Of a stretch of DNA of 64,000 nucleotides, positions 16,359 through 25,254 are shown one piece after another. A model generated the notes under the pieces. It was given only the letters and a program-made list of their open reading frames with translations. It was not told the origin of the DNA and made no database searches. Source of the DNA: an uncultured Duncaniella sp. (lineage in GTDB: Bacteria; Bacteroidota; Bacteroidia; Bacteroidales; Muribaculaceae); NCBI GenBank assembly GCA_910576785.1, contig CAJTJG010000001.1, forward strand, positions 1 through 64,000, in the 5' to 3' direction. Made by a program: the position numbers and the translations under genes. Position 1 is the stretch's first letter. Each line of letters begins with the position of its first letter.

Positions 16359-17654
16359 ATGAGTGTTGAAAACTACATATTAACAACAATTATAATAGAT
16401 GTAATATATTTATTAACATTGTTGTATAATAAAAAGTATCGTTTGATCATACCCTCAACTACAGCAACTTTTACATGGATAGTTGCTTGTATCTTAATGT
16501 ATGCTGAATTAAACAACTGGATACCAAATATAAATTTGCCTGAGAATGTTTATTCAAAGGTTGCGGAATTTATATTTGGCATGAATTTATGTTCAATCAT
16601 ATGTTTTTCAATAGCGCATAAATATATTAATTGCAATTACCAAGAAACTGCAATTAGTATAAGTAATACAGATACATTAGAAATGTGCAGTCAAGTACTT
16701 ACACAGTTTAAATGGATACTATGGGTATGTGTAGGTGTGGGCGTAACACTTGTTGTATTTTTCCTAACATTGGGATTGGACATAAACTCCTTTTCAGATT
16801 ATCGGCTTATGGCGGTAACAGTAGAAAAAGTGGGGTATGCAGCATTAGCAAAGCGTATTGGAGGTCATGTTGGTATTATCGGTGCGTTTTATCTTATAAT
16901 TCTTGGATATAAGCAAGGTAAAACAGGAATTGATTTAAAAGAGCTTTTGAAATGCGTATTAATGTATTCAAGTGTTAATATAGCAATAGGAGGTAGAGTC
17001 TGGCTTATGTCATCAACTCTGCCGTACATTACCGGTTATTTGTTAGGCAATTCAAATTCTGATAATTATGACAGATCAGATTTAAAGAAATTATGGACTT
17101 TAGCATTTATTGCAATAATTAGTTTTTCTATTATGGGAAATCTGAGAAGTGACGATCAGCACCAACATTCATTCGTGGAGAAGTTCTTATATTATACGGA
17201 TGGTCCAAAGATGGCAAATATTGTAATGAATACATTTTCAGAGGGAACATATCCATTGGAATATGGTAATGCTAATTTCCTTCAATTCATCAAGGAATCT
17301 CCTATGACAAAACGATTCAATGAGTCAATTAAAGACAATATTGCCCTTACAGTAACAGTTAGATCCACCATCCCTGCATTGTATTATGACTTTGGTTATT
17401 TTGGTGGCATGATTGCATGGGGCGTAATGTGTGGTTTGCTTGAGGCATTTTGTTTGTCATTAAGACATAAAGGTACTCTATTTGGCATTTTATTATTTGG
17501 AACATGTGCAACAATCCCTTTTCAATCACCAGTAGGTTCTATATTTGTCTTGGCAATGCCATCGTTTGAATGGTTATTATTATTATGGCTGTTCAGAGGG
17601 AAAATATTCAATAAATTTAACCCGGAGACAATACCATACAAGATGGTTTTATAG
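16359..17654 (+). CDS. wzy: Wzy-type repeat-unit polymerase
   Basis: This 431-residue integral membrane protein has about 10-12 hydrophobic segments and a large loop (about 260-340) before a terminal group. It has the pattern of the oligosaccharide repeat-unit polymerase family, including TVTVRSTIPALYYDFGYFGG near residue 335, where a conserved tyrosine-rich YxDFG motif is expected. It would join flipped repeat units into chains in the periplasm. A second polymerase-like protein follows directly, so one may polymerise and the other ligate or make a second linkage. Ten bases separate it from the previous gene. Confidence 0.75.
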   Translation: MSVENYILTTIIIDVIYLLTLLYNKKYRLIIPSTTATFTWIVACILMYAELNNWIPNINLPENVYSKVAEFIFGMNLCSIICFSIAHKYINCNYQETAISISNTDTLEMCSQVLTQFKWILWVCVGVGVTLVVFFLTLGLDINSFSDYRLMAVTVEKVGYAALAKRIGGHVGIIGAFYLIILGYKQGKTGIDLKELLKCVLMYSSVNIAIGGRVWLMSSTLPYITGYLLGNSNSDNYDRSDLKKLWTLAFIAIISFSIMGNLRSDDQHQHSFVEKFLYYTDGPKMANIVMNTFSEGTYPLEYGNANFLQFIKESPMTKRFNESIKDNIALTVTVRSTIPALYYDFGYFGGMIAWGVMCGLLEAFCLSLRHKGTLFGILLFGTCATIPFQSPVGSIFVLAMPSFEWLLLLWLFRGKIFNKFNPETIPYKMVL

Positions 17655-17655
17655 G

Positions 17656-18861
17656 ATGAATATCTATTGTCTCAATAGTCACCATCAATATCTTCTGATT
17701 CGTATTTTATCATACTTGTCCGACATCAGATTTTGGCTTCTTCTTATCACGATAAACATAAGCGGAAATCTACTTTTCCAAATTCATATCGATAGCAGGC
17801 CTATTTTGATAGGAATATTTTTGATAATTGTCGCATATATAGTCTATAATAAAATATATCCAAAGTCTGAGCTTAAATATATAGCAGTCTTTACAATAGT
17901 ATTACTAATACCACATCTCTATCTTGGCTCCCTATTTTCATGGTTCAGTTTCTTCCATATCGAAATAAAAATTATTACAGGTATATTGCTCACCGTAATA
18001 TTAGGCAGGGACTTTTCAAGATATTATTTGTGTATAATGTCAATTTTAACAGTAACAAGCCTGATTTGTTTTCTATTTAATTGCTTTGGTATTATACTTC
18101 CATTTCTGCCTATTGAAAGCACGAATTTAGATGGCGGAAACATTTATAGGGTATCTTCAATAATTTATACTCAACTATATAATCTTTCAGATGGGGATTT
18201 CAATCTACGAAACAGTGGAATTTTTTGGGAACCAGGAGTATTTCAGGGATATTTAAATTTAGCCTTGGGAATGCTTATACTGACAAATTTTCAAAGGACA
18301 AAGAAATGGTGGTCTTTAGTGATATTGTTTTCTCTGACTGTAATCACTACTTTAAGCACAGGAGGATATATAGTCCTTGCGATATTGTGGATGTATTTAG
18401 TATCGTCTATGTCGTTTCGGAATAAATATACAAAATATGGTATGCTTTTATCATTAGTCGTACTTATAGCAAGCGTATTTTTCTCACTTAGCTTTATGTA
18501 CACAAAGATAATGTCTGATACGAGTCGTTTAGGTGTGGATTTTGGCGAGTTAGGATATGGAATTAAACGATGGTTCGGCTATAGCTTCTCAGATACAGCA
18601 TTCGCAGGATGTGGATTTAAAACAGCATCGGGGATACTTAGTCTTCTGAAATATACAGGGATAGTTGGATTCTCTCTCTTTGTAATAAAACTTTTTATAG
18701 TAAAGCCTTTTACATATCGGAGCATCCTATGGGGAATAATCATACTTCTTATATTTATGAATGAACCGTTTCTTACTGCCGGACCATTTTGGTGGGGAAC
18801 AATTTTCCTATGGCAATATCTTCCACACTCGATCCCAAATTCTAATATAGAGCCAACATGA
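17656..18861 (+). CDS. Second O-antigen polymerase/ligase-like membrane protein
   Basis: It starts at ATG 17,656, one base after the previous stop; a longer frame to 17,545 would run deep into the preceding gene and is rejected. The 401 residues form about 10-12 membrane segments with a periplasmic loop containing NLRNSGIFWEPGVFQGYLNL, typical of Wzy/WaaL-type O-antigen polymerases and ligases. A later loop ends in FSDTAFAGCGFKTASG. It could be the true polymerase, with the gene before it doing another step, or the reverse; sequence alone does not decide. Its stop overlaps the next start by four bases. Confidence 0.7.
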   Translation: MNIYCLNSHHQYLLIRILSYLSDIRFWLLLITINISGNLLFQIHIDSRPILIGIFLIIVAYIVYNKIYPKSELKYIAVFTIVLLIPHLYLGSLFSWFSFFHIEIKIITGILLTVILGRDFSRYYLCIMSILTVTSLICFLFNCFGIILPFLPIESTNLDGGNIYRVSSIIYTQLYNLSDGDFNLRNSGIFWEPGVFQGYLNLALGMLILTNFQRTKKWWSLVILFSLTVITTLSTGGYIVLAILWMYLVSSMSFRNKYTKYGMLLSLVVLIASVFFSLSFMYTKIMSDTSRLGVDFGELGYGIKRWFGYSFSDTAFAGCGFKTASGILSLLKYTGIVGFSLFVIKLFIVKPFTYRSILWGIIILLIFMNEPFLTAGPFWWGTIFLWQYLPHSIPNSNIEPT

Positions 18862-19451
18862 TTAAAACCATAAAAAATTTAAAGCATTGGATTTTGAGGT
18901 TGAAGTTAAGACGTATGAATCCAAGCATTAAGTTAGGAAATTCACTTGCCTACAAGTGCGTTTTTGGATACCATAATATTATCTATGATAATACATTGAT
19001 GGTCAATGTTAAGGTAGGTGATTACACTTATATTGGAGGTGAATCAAAAATCCAAAATGCTACAATAGGTAAATTCTGCAGTCTTGGATCAGAACTAAGA
19101 ATTGGATTGGGAAGACATCCGATACACCTTAAATCCACGTTTCCGGGATTCTATACCGATGGCTCTTATTATGGGGTTGAGAAGGAATACGACAATCCAA
19201 TAGAAAACTATCTGCCAGTTGTAATAGGTAATGATGTTTGGATCGGCACACGTGTAATGATTTTGGATGGAGTGAAAATTGGAGACGGAGCAATCATTGG
19301 CGCAGGAGCTGTTGTTACTAAAGACGTGCCGCCCTACGCAATCGTCGGAGGAGTACCAGCTAAAATAATAAGATATCGATTCACTGAGTCGGAAATAAAG
19401 CATTTTCTTAACTTACAGTGGTGGAATGCTTCAAAATACAACTCAAAATAA
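18858..19451 (+). CDS. Xenobiotic-acetyltransferase-like (CatB-type) hexapeptide acyltransferase
   Basis: A 197-residue left-handed beta-helix enzyme. Hexapeptide repeats (VKVGDYTYIGGESKIQNATIGKFCSLG) run from about residue 50. The stretch RIGLGRHPIHLKSTFPGFY contains the conserved His of this group. The end, VVTKDVPPYAIVGGVPAKIIRYRF, is the standard cap. It likely acetylates a sugar of the EPS. The start overlaps the previous stop by four bases (ATGA). It is one of five acyltransferases in the locus. Confidence 0.82.
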   Translation: MIKTIKNLKHWILRLKLRRMNPSIKLGNSLAYKCVFGYHNIIYDNTLMVNVKVGDYTYIGGESKIQNATIGKFCSLGSELRIGLGRHPIHLKSTFPGFYTDGSYYGVEKEYDNPIENYLPVVIGNDVWIGTRVMILDGVKIGDGAIIGAGAVVTKDVPPYAIVGGVPAKIIRYRFTESEIKHFLNLQWWNASKYNSK

Positions 19452-19456
19452 AAGAG

Positions 19457-20530
19457 ATGAGGATATATGTGACACATATGTGTCCTAAGGACAAGTTGAT
19501 GGAGTATGGACTGTCGTTGTCAGCCAGCAACTTCAATTATAATCTAATTGCTGGTAATGGTTTTAACAAGGTATATTCCATTTATCCCGGCTTTATCGAA
19601 GGCGAGCTTGATAAACCTGACGATGAGAGTTTTGAGGCAGTATATTCCAATTGGCGAAAGAAGGGTGGCATAAGACAACGGTTAGCTCGATTTATTGAAC
19701 AGTACAAAGTGTTTAGACTCATTCCAACGAGGAGTAATGTCTGGTTCTATAATGTCACCACAATAAATTTTTTAGCGATCTTATTGCTGAAGTTTTTCAA
19801 GCCTTCATGCTCCTTAAATATAATTGAGCTTGATTATGCTCCTGATGAATTGTTTCATAAATTGATGCTGCCTCTGATAAATTCAGTCAATGGTAGAATT
19901 TGTCTCTCTACCTATAACGGATTTAAGAAAGAAAACAGCGTCTGTCTACCGGGTGTAATCCCTAATGGAAGTTCTAAAAATAATCCTAAAATAGAAACAG
20001 TTACCAAAGATGTGTTGATATCCGGAGCCTTAAAAGAAAACATAACTATGCTGGGTATGGTGTTGGATGCTTTTGCTGAAATGCCCGATATTAACTTACA
20101 TATTTCTGGAGTACTCATTGATTTTAAAGAGAAGGTCGCTGAATACAGTGCGAAATATCCAAATATCCATTTCTATGGTAAAATGCCTATGAATGAATAT
20201 AAGGAATTGCTCCAGAGAGTACCTATTTCCTTAAATACACGAAAACCGTCAGCTATTGAAAATAAATGTAATTTTCCTTCCAAAGTTATCGAGGCCTTCT
20301 GCTATAATCGAATTGTAGCATCTACTATTCAATATCCTCAACTTGAAGGCTTGAGATATTTTAACTTAGGGGCAGATAAGGATTCTTTTAAAGCAAGCAT
20401 TCGAGAAATTTTCAACCACACGAATGAAGAATTATTAATATATGCTAATCAAGGAGAAACTGCTGAAGATATGTATTCTGCTGATAGATGGTTTTCGATA
20501 ATGTTAAAGATTGAACAGAATGAAATTTAA
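19457..20530 (+). CDS. Glycosyltransferase, GT4-like
   Basis: The start at 19,457 (MRIYVTHMCPKDKL) is preferred over 19,418, which lies inside the preceding gene and would add an unnatural hydrophilic leader. The 357-residue protein has a GT-B layout. Its C-terminal half carries NIHFYGKMPMNEYKELLQRV and CNFPSKVIEAFCYNR, which correspond to the nucleotide-sugar site of group 1 transferases, though the EX7E motif is weak. It has no signal peptide or membrane segment, so it acts on the lipid-linked intermediate at the cytoplasmic face. Donor and acceptor are unknown. Confidence 0.7.
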   Translation: MRIYVTHMCPKDKLMEYGLSLSASNFNYNLIAGNGFNKVYSIYPGFIEGELDKPDDESFEAVYSNWRKKGGIRQRLARFIEQYKVFRLIPTRSNVWFYNVTTINFLAILLLKFFKPSCSLNIIELDYAPDELFHKLMLPLINSVNGRICLSTYNGFKKENSVCLPGVIPNGSSKNNPKIETVTKDVLISGALKENITMLGMVLDAFAEMPDINLHISGVLIDFKEKVAEYSAKYPNIHFYGKMPMNEYKELLQRVPISLNTRKPSAIENKCNFPSKVIEAFCYNRIVASTIQYPQLEGLRYFNLGADKDSFKASIREIFNHTNEELLIYANQGETAEDMYSADRWFSIMLKIEQNEI

Positions 20531-21341
20531 TAAGAAATATTTTTATCCTAAACTATCTGATAAAGATTTCGGATATTTCCGTATCAGTGGTCCAGGATTG
20601 GCAAATTGTATGTTTTTTGCAGCAAAAGCGTACGTTGCATGCTCAAAAGCTAAAGGGACAATGATATCTCCGACATGGATCAAATTTAGTATTGGTCCTT
20701 ATATCCGTCACGAAAAAGATAAGAGAGCATACACATCTTTATTTAAAAATTCGGGAATTAGTGGATTGAGAAAGATTTTGGCAATTATCGATTGTAAACT
20801 GCGTTCTCAAAGATACTCCGTGTTCTCCGATTTAGGCAATTATTTTGGAGATTTACAAGACAGTCAACCGCTTGTAAGAAACTATTTTGAATCGATTGTT
20901 TACCCTGAAACGATAGCACAAGTTAAAACTCCTCTTACCGATAAAATAGCCATTCATGTAAGATTGGGAGACTACCTTCCTCATTTAAGAATTCCTATTA
21001 GTTGGTATGTTGATGTCGTCAAAGAGATAATGAAGGTGAATCACCATCAACAGTTCGTATTATTTTCTGACGGCAATGATGATGAACTTAAGGACTTGCT
21101 TGAGATTCCGAATGTTAAAAGGCATTTTTTCGGTAATGCTTTCGCTGATATGTGGGCAATAAGTAATTGTAAACTACTCATTGCCTCAGACTCAACATTT
21201 TCGGCATGGGGTGCTTTTCTAGGTAATGTACCCATAATATTTAATAGAAGACATTTCCCTGCGGTCTATGGAGATAACGGCAATGAATTTGTGCTTGGTG
21301 ATTCTTGCAACCTTCCGTCAGAAGTAATTTCCTTATTATGA
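20520..21341 (+). CDS. GT11-like alpha-1,2-fucosyltransferase
   Basis: The GT11 motif is visible as AIHVRLGDYLP near residue 145 (family pattern HxRxGDY). Downstream are QQFVLFSDGNDDE and the conserved stretch ISNCKLLIASDSTFSAWGAFLG, which in this family binds GDP-fucose. The 273-residue length is normal. The gene overlaps the previous stop; an ATG at 20,511 in the same frame is also possible. gmd and fcl further along the locus would provide the GDP-L-fucose donor, which supports the assignment. Confidence 0.75.
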   Translation: MKFNKKYFYPKLSDKDFGYFRISGPGLANCMFFAAKAYVACSKAKGTMISPTWIKFSIGPYIRHEKDKRAYTSLFKNSGISGLRKILAIIDCKLRSQRYSVFSDLGNYFGDLQDSQPLVRNYFESIVYPETIAQVKTPLTDKIAIHVRLGDYLPHLRIPISWYVDVVKEIMKVNHHQQFVLFSDGNDDELKDLLEIPNVKRHFFGNAFADMWAISNCKLLIASDSTFSAWGAFLGNVPIIFNRRHFPAVYGDNGNEFVLGDSCNLPSEVISLL

Positions 21342-22378
21342 GAATAATAGTTTTTCTAAATCTTGCGGTAATGCCCTATCATGTTGTAGTGTTTAAAGCA
21401 CTAATAGCTAAGGGATATAAATGTGTAGTTTATTGGTATGAAACTGCCCCGAAAACATCATATCGAGCCCCTAAAATTGAAGGGCTGACATTAATAAATC
21501 GTTTCTCTTTCAAATCATCAGACTCACTATTTGAAGACTCAAAGAAATATGATCCAATTTGTGTAGTTAGTAGCGGTTGGGTTGATAAAGGATATAATAA
21601 GGTTTGCCTTACCTATAGAAAATTTAATATTCCAACATTGGCAATGTCAGATACACAATGGCGTGGTGGCAAACAGTGGTTAAATCGATTGTTGTCACCT
21701 ATACGGCATAAACGTTATTTTGATTATATCTGGGGAGCTGGTATTCTGCAATTTGATTATGCCCGGAAACTGGGATTCAAAGCTGACAGAATATTGTTGA
21801 ATTGTTTTGGCGGAGATATCGATACATTTGGAAAAGTTTCAATCAAGGATAAGATCAATAATTATCCCAAGCGATTCCTTTTTGTAGGACGATTTGTTGA
21901 GGTCAAGGCAATAGATGTGCTTTTGAAAGCATGGGCATCAATCGAAGATAAAAAAGGATGGTCGCTTGAGCTGATAGGTGACGGACCGCTAAAAGAGCAA
22001 TTTAAAGCGATGTATCCCAATGTTATCATCAAGGATTTTATGTCACAGGATGAATTGGCAAACGCGGCTCAGAATGCTGGTTGCTTCGTCATTCCGTCTC
22101 GATTTGAACCTTGGGCGCTTGTTATTCAGGAATTCGCTGCTGCTGGCCTCCCGATTATTGCGACAAAGCAATGTGGAGCTGCTCGTCATTTTGTTCTCAA
22201 CAACTATAACGGATTTACTGTTGAGGCAGAAGATGTGTCGGCTTTATCACAGGCAATGAAAAAAATTATGATGAGATCTGACTCAGAGTTGATAAAAATG
22301 TCGACAAATAGCCGCCAGTTGGCTTTTACGGTCACCCCTGAGACTGTAGCTGATACTTTAATAAGTATTCTTAAATGA
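21338..22378 (+). CDS. Glycosyltransferase family 4
   Basis: The start at 21,338 overlaps the previous stop by four bases (ATGA). It is preferred to 21,305, which would add an unlikely leader. This GT-B enzyme of 346 residues has an N-terminal acceptor domain and a C-terminal donor domain with FLFVGRFVEVKAIDVLLKAW (about residue 190). The retaining-transferase EX7E motif is in SRFEPWALVIQEFAAAGLP. It transfers a sugar from an NDP donor to the growing lipid-linked repeat unit. The sugar cannot be deduced. Confidence 0.85.
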   Translation: MRIIVFLNLAVMPYHVVVFKALIAKGYKCVVYWYETAPKTSYRAPKIEGLTLINRFSFKSSDSLFEDSKKYDPICVVSSGWVDKGYNKVCLTYRKFNIPTLAMSDTQWRGGKQWLNRLLSPIRHKRYFDYIWGAGILQFDYARKLGFKADRILLNCFGGDIDTFGKVSIKDKINNYPKRFLFVGRFVEVKAIDVLLKAWASIEDKKGWSLELIGDGPLKEQFKAMYPNVIIKDFMSQDELANAAQNAGCFVIPSRFEPWALVIQEFAAAGLPIIATKQCGAARHFVLNNYNGFTVEAEDVSALSQAMKKIMMRSDSELIKMSTNSRQLAFTVTPETVADTLISILK

Positions 22379-23067
22379 TAAATTGGAATCTTGTAAATAT
22401 TATTAGACGTACACTCAGGATTGGTTGGCTTAAGACTTTGTTCCTGAACTTCTCGTTGCTCCCGATAAAACATGCTTGGAAATTACCGATTATAGTATCC
22501 CGATATACTTACATCTATTCTCTTTCCGGTAAACTTCAAATAAGTGCGCCGGTGCGTTTCGGTATGATTAGACTCGGCTTTTTAGGCGAAGATGTAGTCG
22601 TTCCCAAGAATGAACGGGCTCTTATCCAATTGGAGGGTCATTTGGTTTGTGGCGATAATGTGAGACTGGGATGCGGTGTGATAATACGGGTGGAGCCTGG
22701 CGCAAAACTAATATTAGAGGATAATGTCAGGATTGGCAGCAAATGCCGTATTGTTGCTTACGATTATATAAAAATTGGGAGGAATACAGGCGTTTCCTGG
22801 GAATGTCAGATAATGGATAGCAATATGCACGACATTACAGAGATGTCAACAGGCCGGATATTACCGCAAAGTAAGCGAGTTGAGATAGGGTCAAATAATT
22901 GGATTGGAGCAAGGGTAAACATAATGAAGGGATGTAAGACTCCTGACTACACTATTATAAGTTCTGCATCACTATGCAATAAGGTGTATGATATACCGAA
23001 TTATTCAGTTATCGCCGGAACGCCGGCAAAATTAATAAAGACAGGCTATAAACGCACTGATTACTAA
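22375..23067 (+). CDS. Left-handed beta-helix acyltransferase, paralogue of the 14,541 gene
   Basis: The 230-residue protein shares with the acyltransferase at 14,541 the N-terminal motif LFLNFSLLPIKHAWKLPI, the segment SGKLQISAPVRFGMIRLG, the CQIMDSNMHD active-site region and the cap VIAGTPAKLIKTGYKR. It is thus a duplicated or separately acquired relative acting on another sugar or position. Hexapeptide repeats span about residues 95-170. Both ends overlap neighbours (ATGA at the start, one base at the end), fitting tight translational coupling. Confidence 0.82.
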   Translation: MINWNLVNIIRRTLRIGWLKTLFLNFSLLPIKHAWKLPIIVSRYTYIYSLSGKLQISAPVRFGMIRLGFLGEDVVVPKNERALIQLEGHLVCGDNVRLGCGVIIRVEPGAKLILEDNVRIGSKCRIVAYDYIKIGRNTGVSWECQIMDSNMHDITEMSTGRILPQSKRVEIGSNNWIGARVNIMKGCKTPDYTIISSASLCNKVYDIPNYSVIAGTPAKLIKTGYKRTDY

Positions 23068-24227
23068 TGAAAATACTTCAGACTATTGGCGGGTTCGGAG
23101 CTAAGTCGGGGGGTACATCTACGTGTACGTACGATTTGCTATCTGCTATTCACGGATTTGACACAAATGATGTTGTGGATTTGCTGACGCCAGATGTGAA
23201 CACAACTGCTGATCGACTGATGGGTTGTGGCGAGGATTGGATTAAATGTGTTGATAACGATTATAAGACACCGGTATCTGTTTCCGCTAATATGACCCGT
23301 TTTCTCAATGGAAGTGATTATGACATATATCACACCAATGGTATGTGGATGCACATTAACCATTCTACATGTGCCATAGCCCGAAAAAAAGGTAAGCCAT
23401 ATATCATCACGCCTCATGGCATGCTATATCCTGAGGCTCTTGCAAGAAGTGCCTGGAAGAAATGGCCATTGCGGAAGCTGTGGTTTGACCGGGATATCCG
23501 AGAGGCCTCATGCATACATGTGACATGTGAAGCGGAGATGAATCATGTAAGATCTTTCGGTTATGATGGACCGATTGCTCTGATCGGGAATCCTGTAAGC
23601 ATGCCGGAATATACTGCGGAGCTATTCAATTTAAAAAAAACAAACGCTGACGCTTTATGGGGTGTAGCCTTCCTTGGAAGGCTACACCCCATAAAGAAGG
23701 TTGAGAACCTTCTTTATGGGGTGTATCTATCGTCTCGAAGAGATGTCAAAGTTTTTATAATTGGGAAAGGTGATGAAGAATATGAACGCTTTCTGCGTTA
23801 TGAGGCTAAAAGGCTTGGGATTGAATCACAAGTTCAATTTTTGGGATTTTTGAATGGGCGGGAGAAATATGAGCAGTTGGTAAAGATGGATGCTCTGTTT
23901 GTGCCCTCCGATATGGAGAATTTTGGGATGATCATACCTGAGGCCCTGATTGTCGGAACACCGGTAATGGCATCTCTTGGTACTCCTTGGCAAGCGTTAA
24001 ACGAAGAAAAGTGTGGTTGGTGGGTTGATAATTCTCCAGAATCAATTGCAAAGGTAATAGATGATCTGTACAAGAAGACTCCATCGGAACGTATGGCTAT
24101 GGGGCAACGGGGCCGGGACTATATCTTGCGCACTTTTGCAGCCGAGAAAGTCGCATCGCAGATGCTCTCCCTCTACCGCTGGCTCATCGCAGAAGCACCC
24201 AAACCCGAATTCGTTTATACGCTATGA
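23067..24227 (+). CDS. Glycosyltransferase family 4 with nested palindromes in its coding sequence
   Basis: This 386-residue GT-B transferase has an N-terminal domain with GGFGAKSGGTSTCTYDL and the Gly-rich acceptor loop. The donor domain starts at VAFLGRLHPIKKVENLLYG (about residue 200), followed by IIGKGDEEYERFLR. The EX7E motif is in SDMENFGMIIPEALIVGTP. It is a normal family member at protein level. At DNA level, bases 23,633-23,725 hold an A8 run followed by two perfect, overlapping hairpins, described separately. Base composition rises slightly after this gene. Its stop overlaps the next start (ATGA at 24,224). Confidence 0.87.
   Translation: MKILQTIGGFGAKSGGTSTCTYDLLSAIHGFDTNDVVDLLTPDVNTTADRLMGCGEDWIKCVDNDYKTPVSVSANMTRFLNGSDYDIYHTNGMWMHINHSTCAIARKKGKPYIITPHGMLYPEALARSAWKKWPLRKLWFDRDIREASCIHVTCEAEMNHVRSFGYDGPIALIGNPVSMPEYTAELFNLKKTNADALWGVAFLGRLHPIKKVENLLYGVYLSSRRDVKVFIIGKGDEEYERFLRYEAKRLGIESQVQFLGFLNGREKYEQLVKMDALFVPSDMENFGMIIPEALIVGTPVMASLGTPWQALNEEKCGWWVDNSPESIAKVIDDLYKKTPSERMAMGQRGRDYILRTFAAEKVASQMLSLYRWLIAEAPKPEFVYTL
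23653..23725 (+). repeat. Two overlapping, mutually exclusive perfect hairpins inside a glycosyltransferase gene
   Basis: Hairpin 1 pairs 23,653-23,673 with 23,676-23,696 (21 bp, 2-base loop). Hairpin 2 pairs 23,683-23,702 with 23,706-23,725 (20 bp, 3-base loop). Both are perfect and share the strand TACACCCCATAAAG, so only one can form at a time. CTTTATGGGGTGTA occurs as a direct repeat at 23,653 and 23,712, read in two different frames. The protein sequence through the region is ordinary GT4 sequence. Confidence 0.9.
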
Positions 24228-25254
24228 TACATTCGTTTATCTTATTGTCGCTTGTGGTGGTGGCATCTATGATTCCGTGCAGCAGAGTCTGGTTTGCGCC
24301 CCGGCTGCTGACAGATAGCATTTTAGTGGGGGGGGTAAATTCTTTGACTATCAGCATACTACACAATTGCGGGGCATTGCAATTTTAATGATTCTTGTAG
24401 GTCATATATCAGGCGCTTTTCACACCGTAGTTTTAAGTCCACTTGCCTCTGCCGGAGTCACAATCTTCATGATTTTATCAGGTTATGGATTGCAATGCTC
24501 GTTTGTCAAAAACGGATTGAAACATTTTTGGTCGAAGAAATATCTGCGAGTTATGCTACCGTATACAATCGTAATAACCATATGGTTGCTCGTGCATGAG
24601 GAATTTGAAGTTACGCGTTATTTATATGAGATTACCGGCATAAAAACCACCTATTGGTATGTCGATTACCAAATCAAATGGTATGTTGTCTTTTTCTTTA
24701 CATTATTACTTATACCAAATTATAGTTTGGCAGCCTTTACGTTAGCGACATTGGCAATGTTTGTTTTATTGCACTCTCTTGCCGCCGAACAATCGTTTGC
24801 ATTTCTGATTGGTGTGATTATCGCCCGACATCGTGAGAAATTGCAAGATCTGAGTCGGCGTAAATGGCTTTGCATAGCGTGTATATCTGTAATAGTTGCA
24901 TTTTCAGCTCTTGCGTTCAAGCAATTGCCGGAAGTAAGAGCATATCTCGGAACGAAATTCTATTCATCAATACAGTTGATTATAAACCTCGGTTTGGGAT
25001 TGGCAATAATAAGTCTGTCGACTATAATATCTTCAATTAGAAGCAGTTTCCTGCTATTGATTTCAGGATATGTTTCATTTGAGATTTATCTGCTCCATTT
25101 TCCCTTTTACGGCAGATTAAATAACCGTATTGAGTTGGCGATATTGCTGATTATCGGTTCGATTGTGGCTTCATATCTTTTCATGAAATTAACCGGCAGT
25201 ATGTCGGCTCGAATATCTAAATTTAATAAGCTGTCGTGGAGGAGAAATATGTGA
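24224..25254 (+). CDS. Acyltransferase family 3 (OafA-like) membrane O-acetyltransferase, frame broken at a G8 tract
   Basis: A start at 24,224 overlaps the preceding stop (ATGA), as in the neighbouring genes. It gives a hydrophobic N-terminus (MIHSFILLSLVVVASMIP) but stops at 24,388. The acyltransferase body is in another frame: FFDYQHTTQLRGIAILMILVGHISG, then about ten membrane segments to 25,254. The frames meet at eight G residues (24,328-24,335). A ninth G would give one continuous protein of about 343 residues, the usual family length. The family moves acetyl groups across or at the inner membrane onto polysaccharide, and GH in LVGHIS is the conserved His. Without the extra G, only initiation at TTG 24,367 or ATG 24,388 could make a shortened form. 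I read it as phase-variable, presently OFF, or else as a base-call error. Confidence 0.7.
24328..24335 (+). repeat. G8 homopolymer tract (candidate slipped-strand contingency site)
   Basis: Eight consecutive G bases lie exactly where the reading frame of the OafA-like gene breaks. A change to nine (or six) restores the frame. This is the longest G run in the locus. Confidence 0.75.

Noticed and set aside
17545..17655. Upstream extension of the second polymerase-like gene
   Set aside because: It lies in the coding region of the preceding gene and translates to an unlikely polar, aromatic-rich leader.
23653..23725. Palindromes as terminal repeats of an inserted element
   Set aside because: No transposase or target duplication, and the glycosyltransferase reading frame passes through with normal family sequence.
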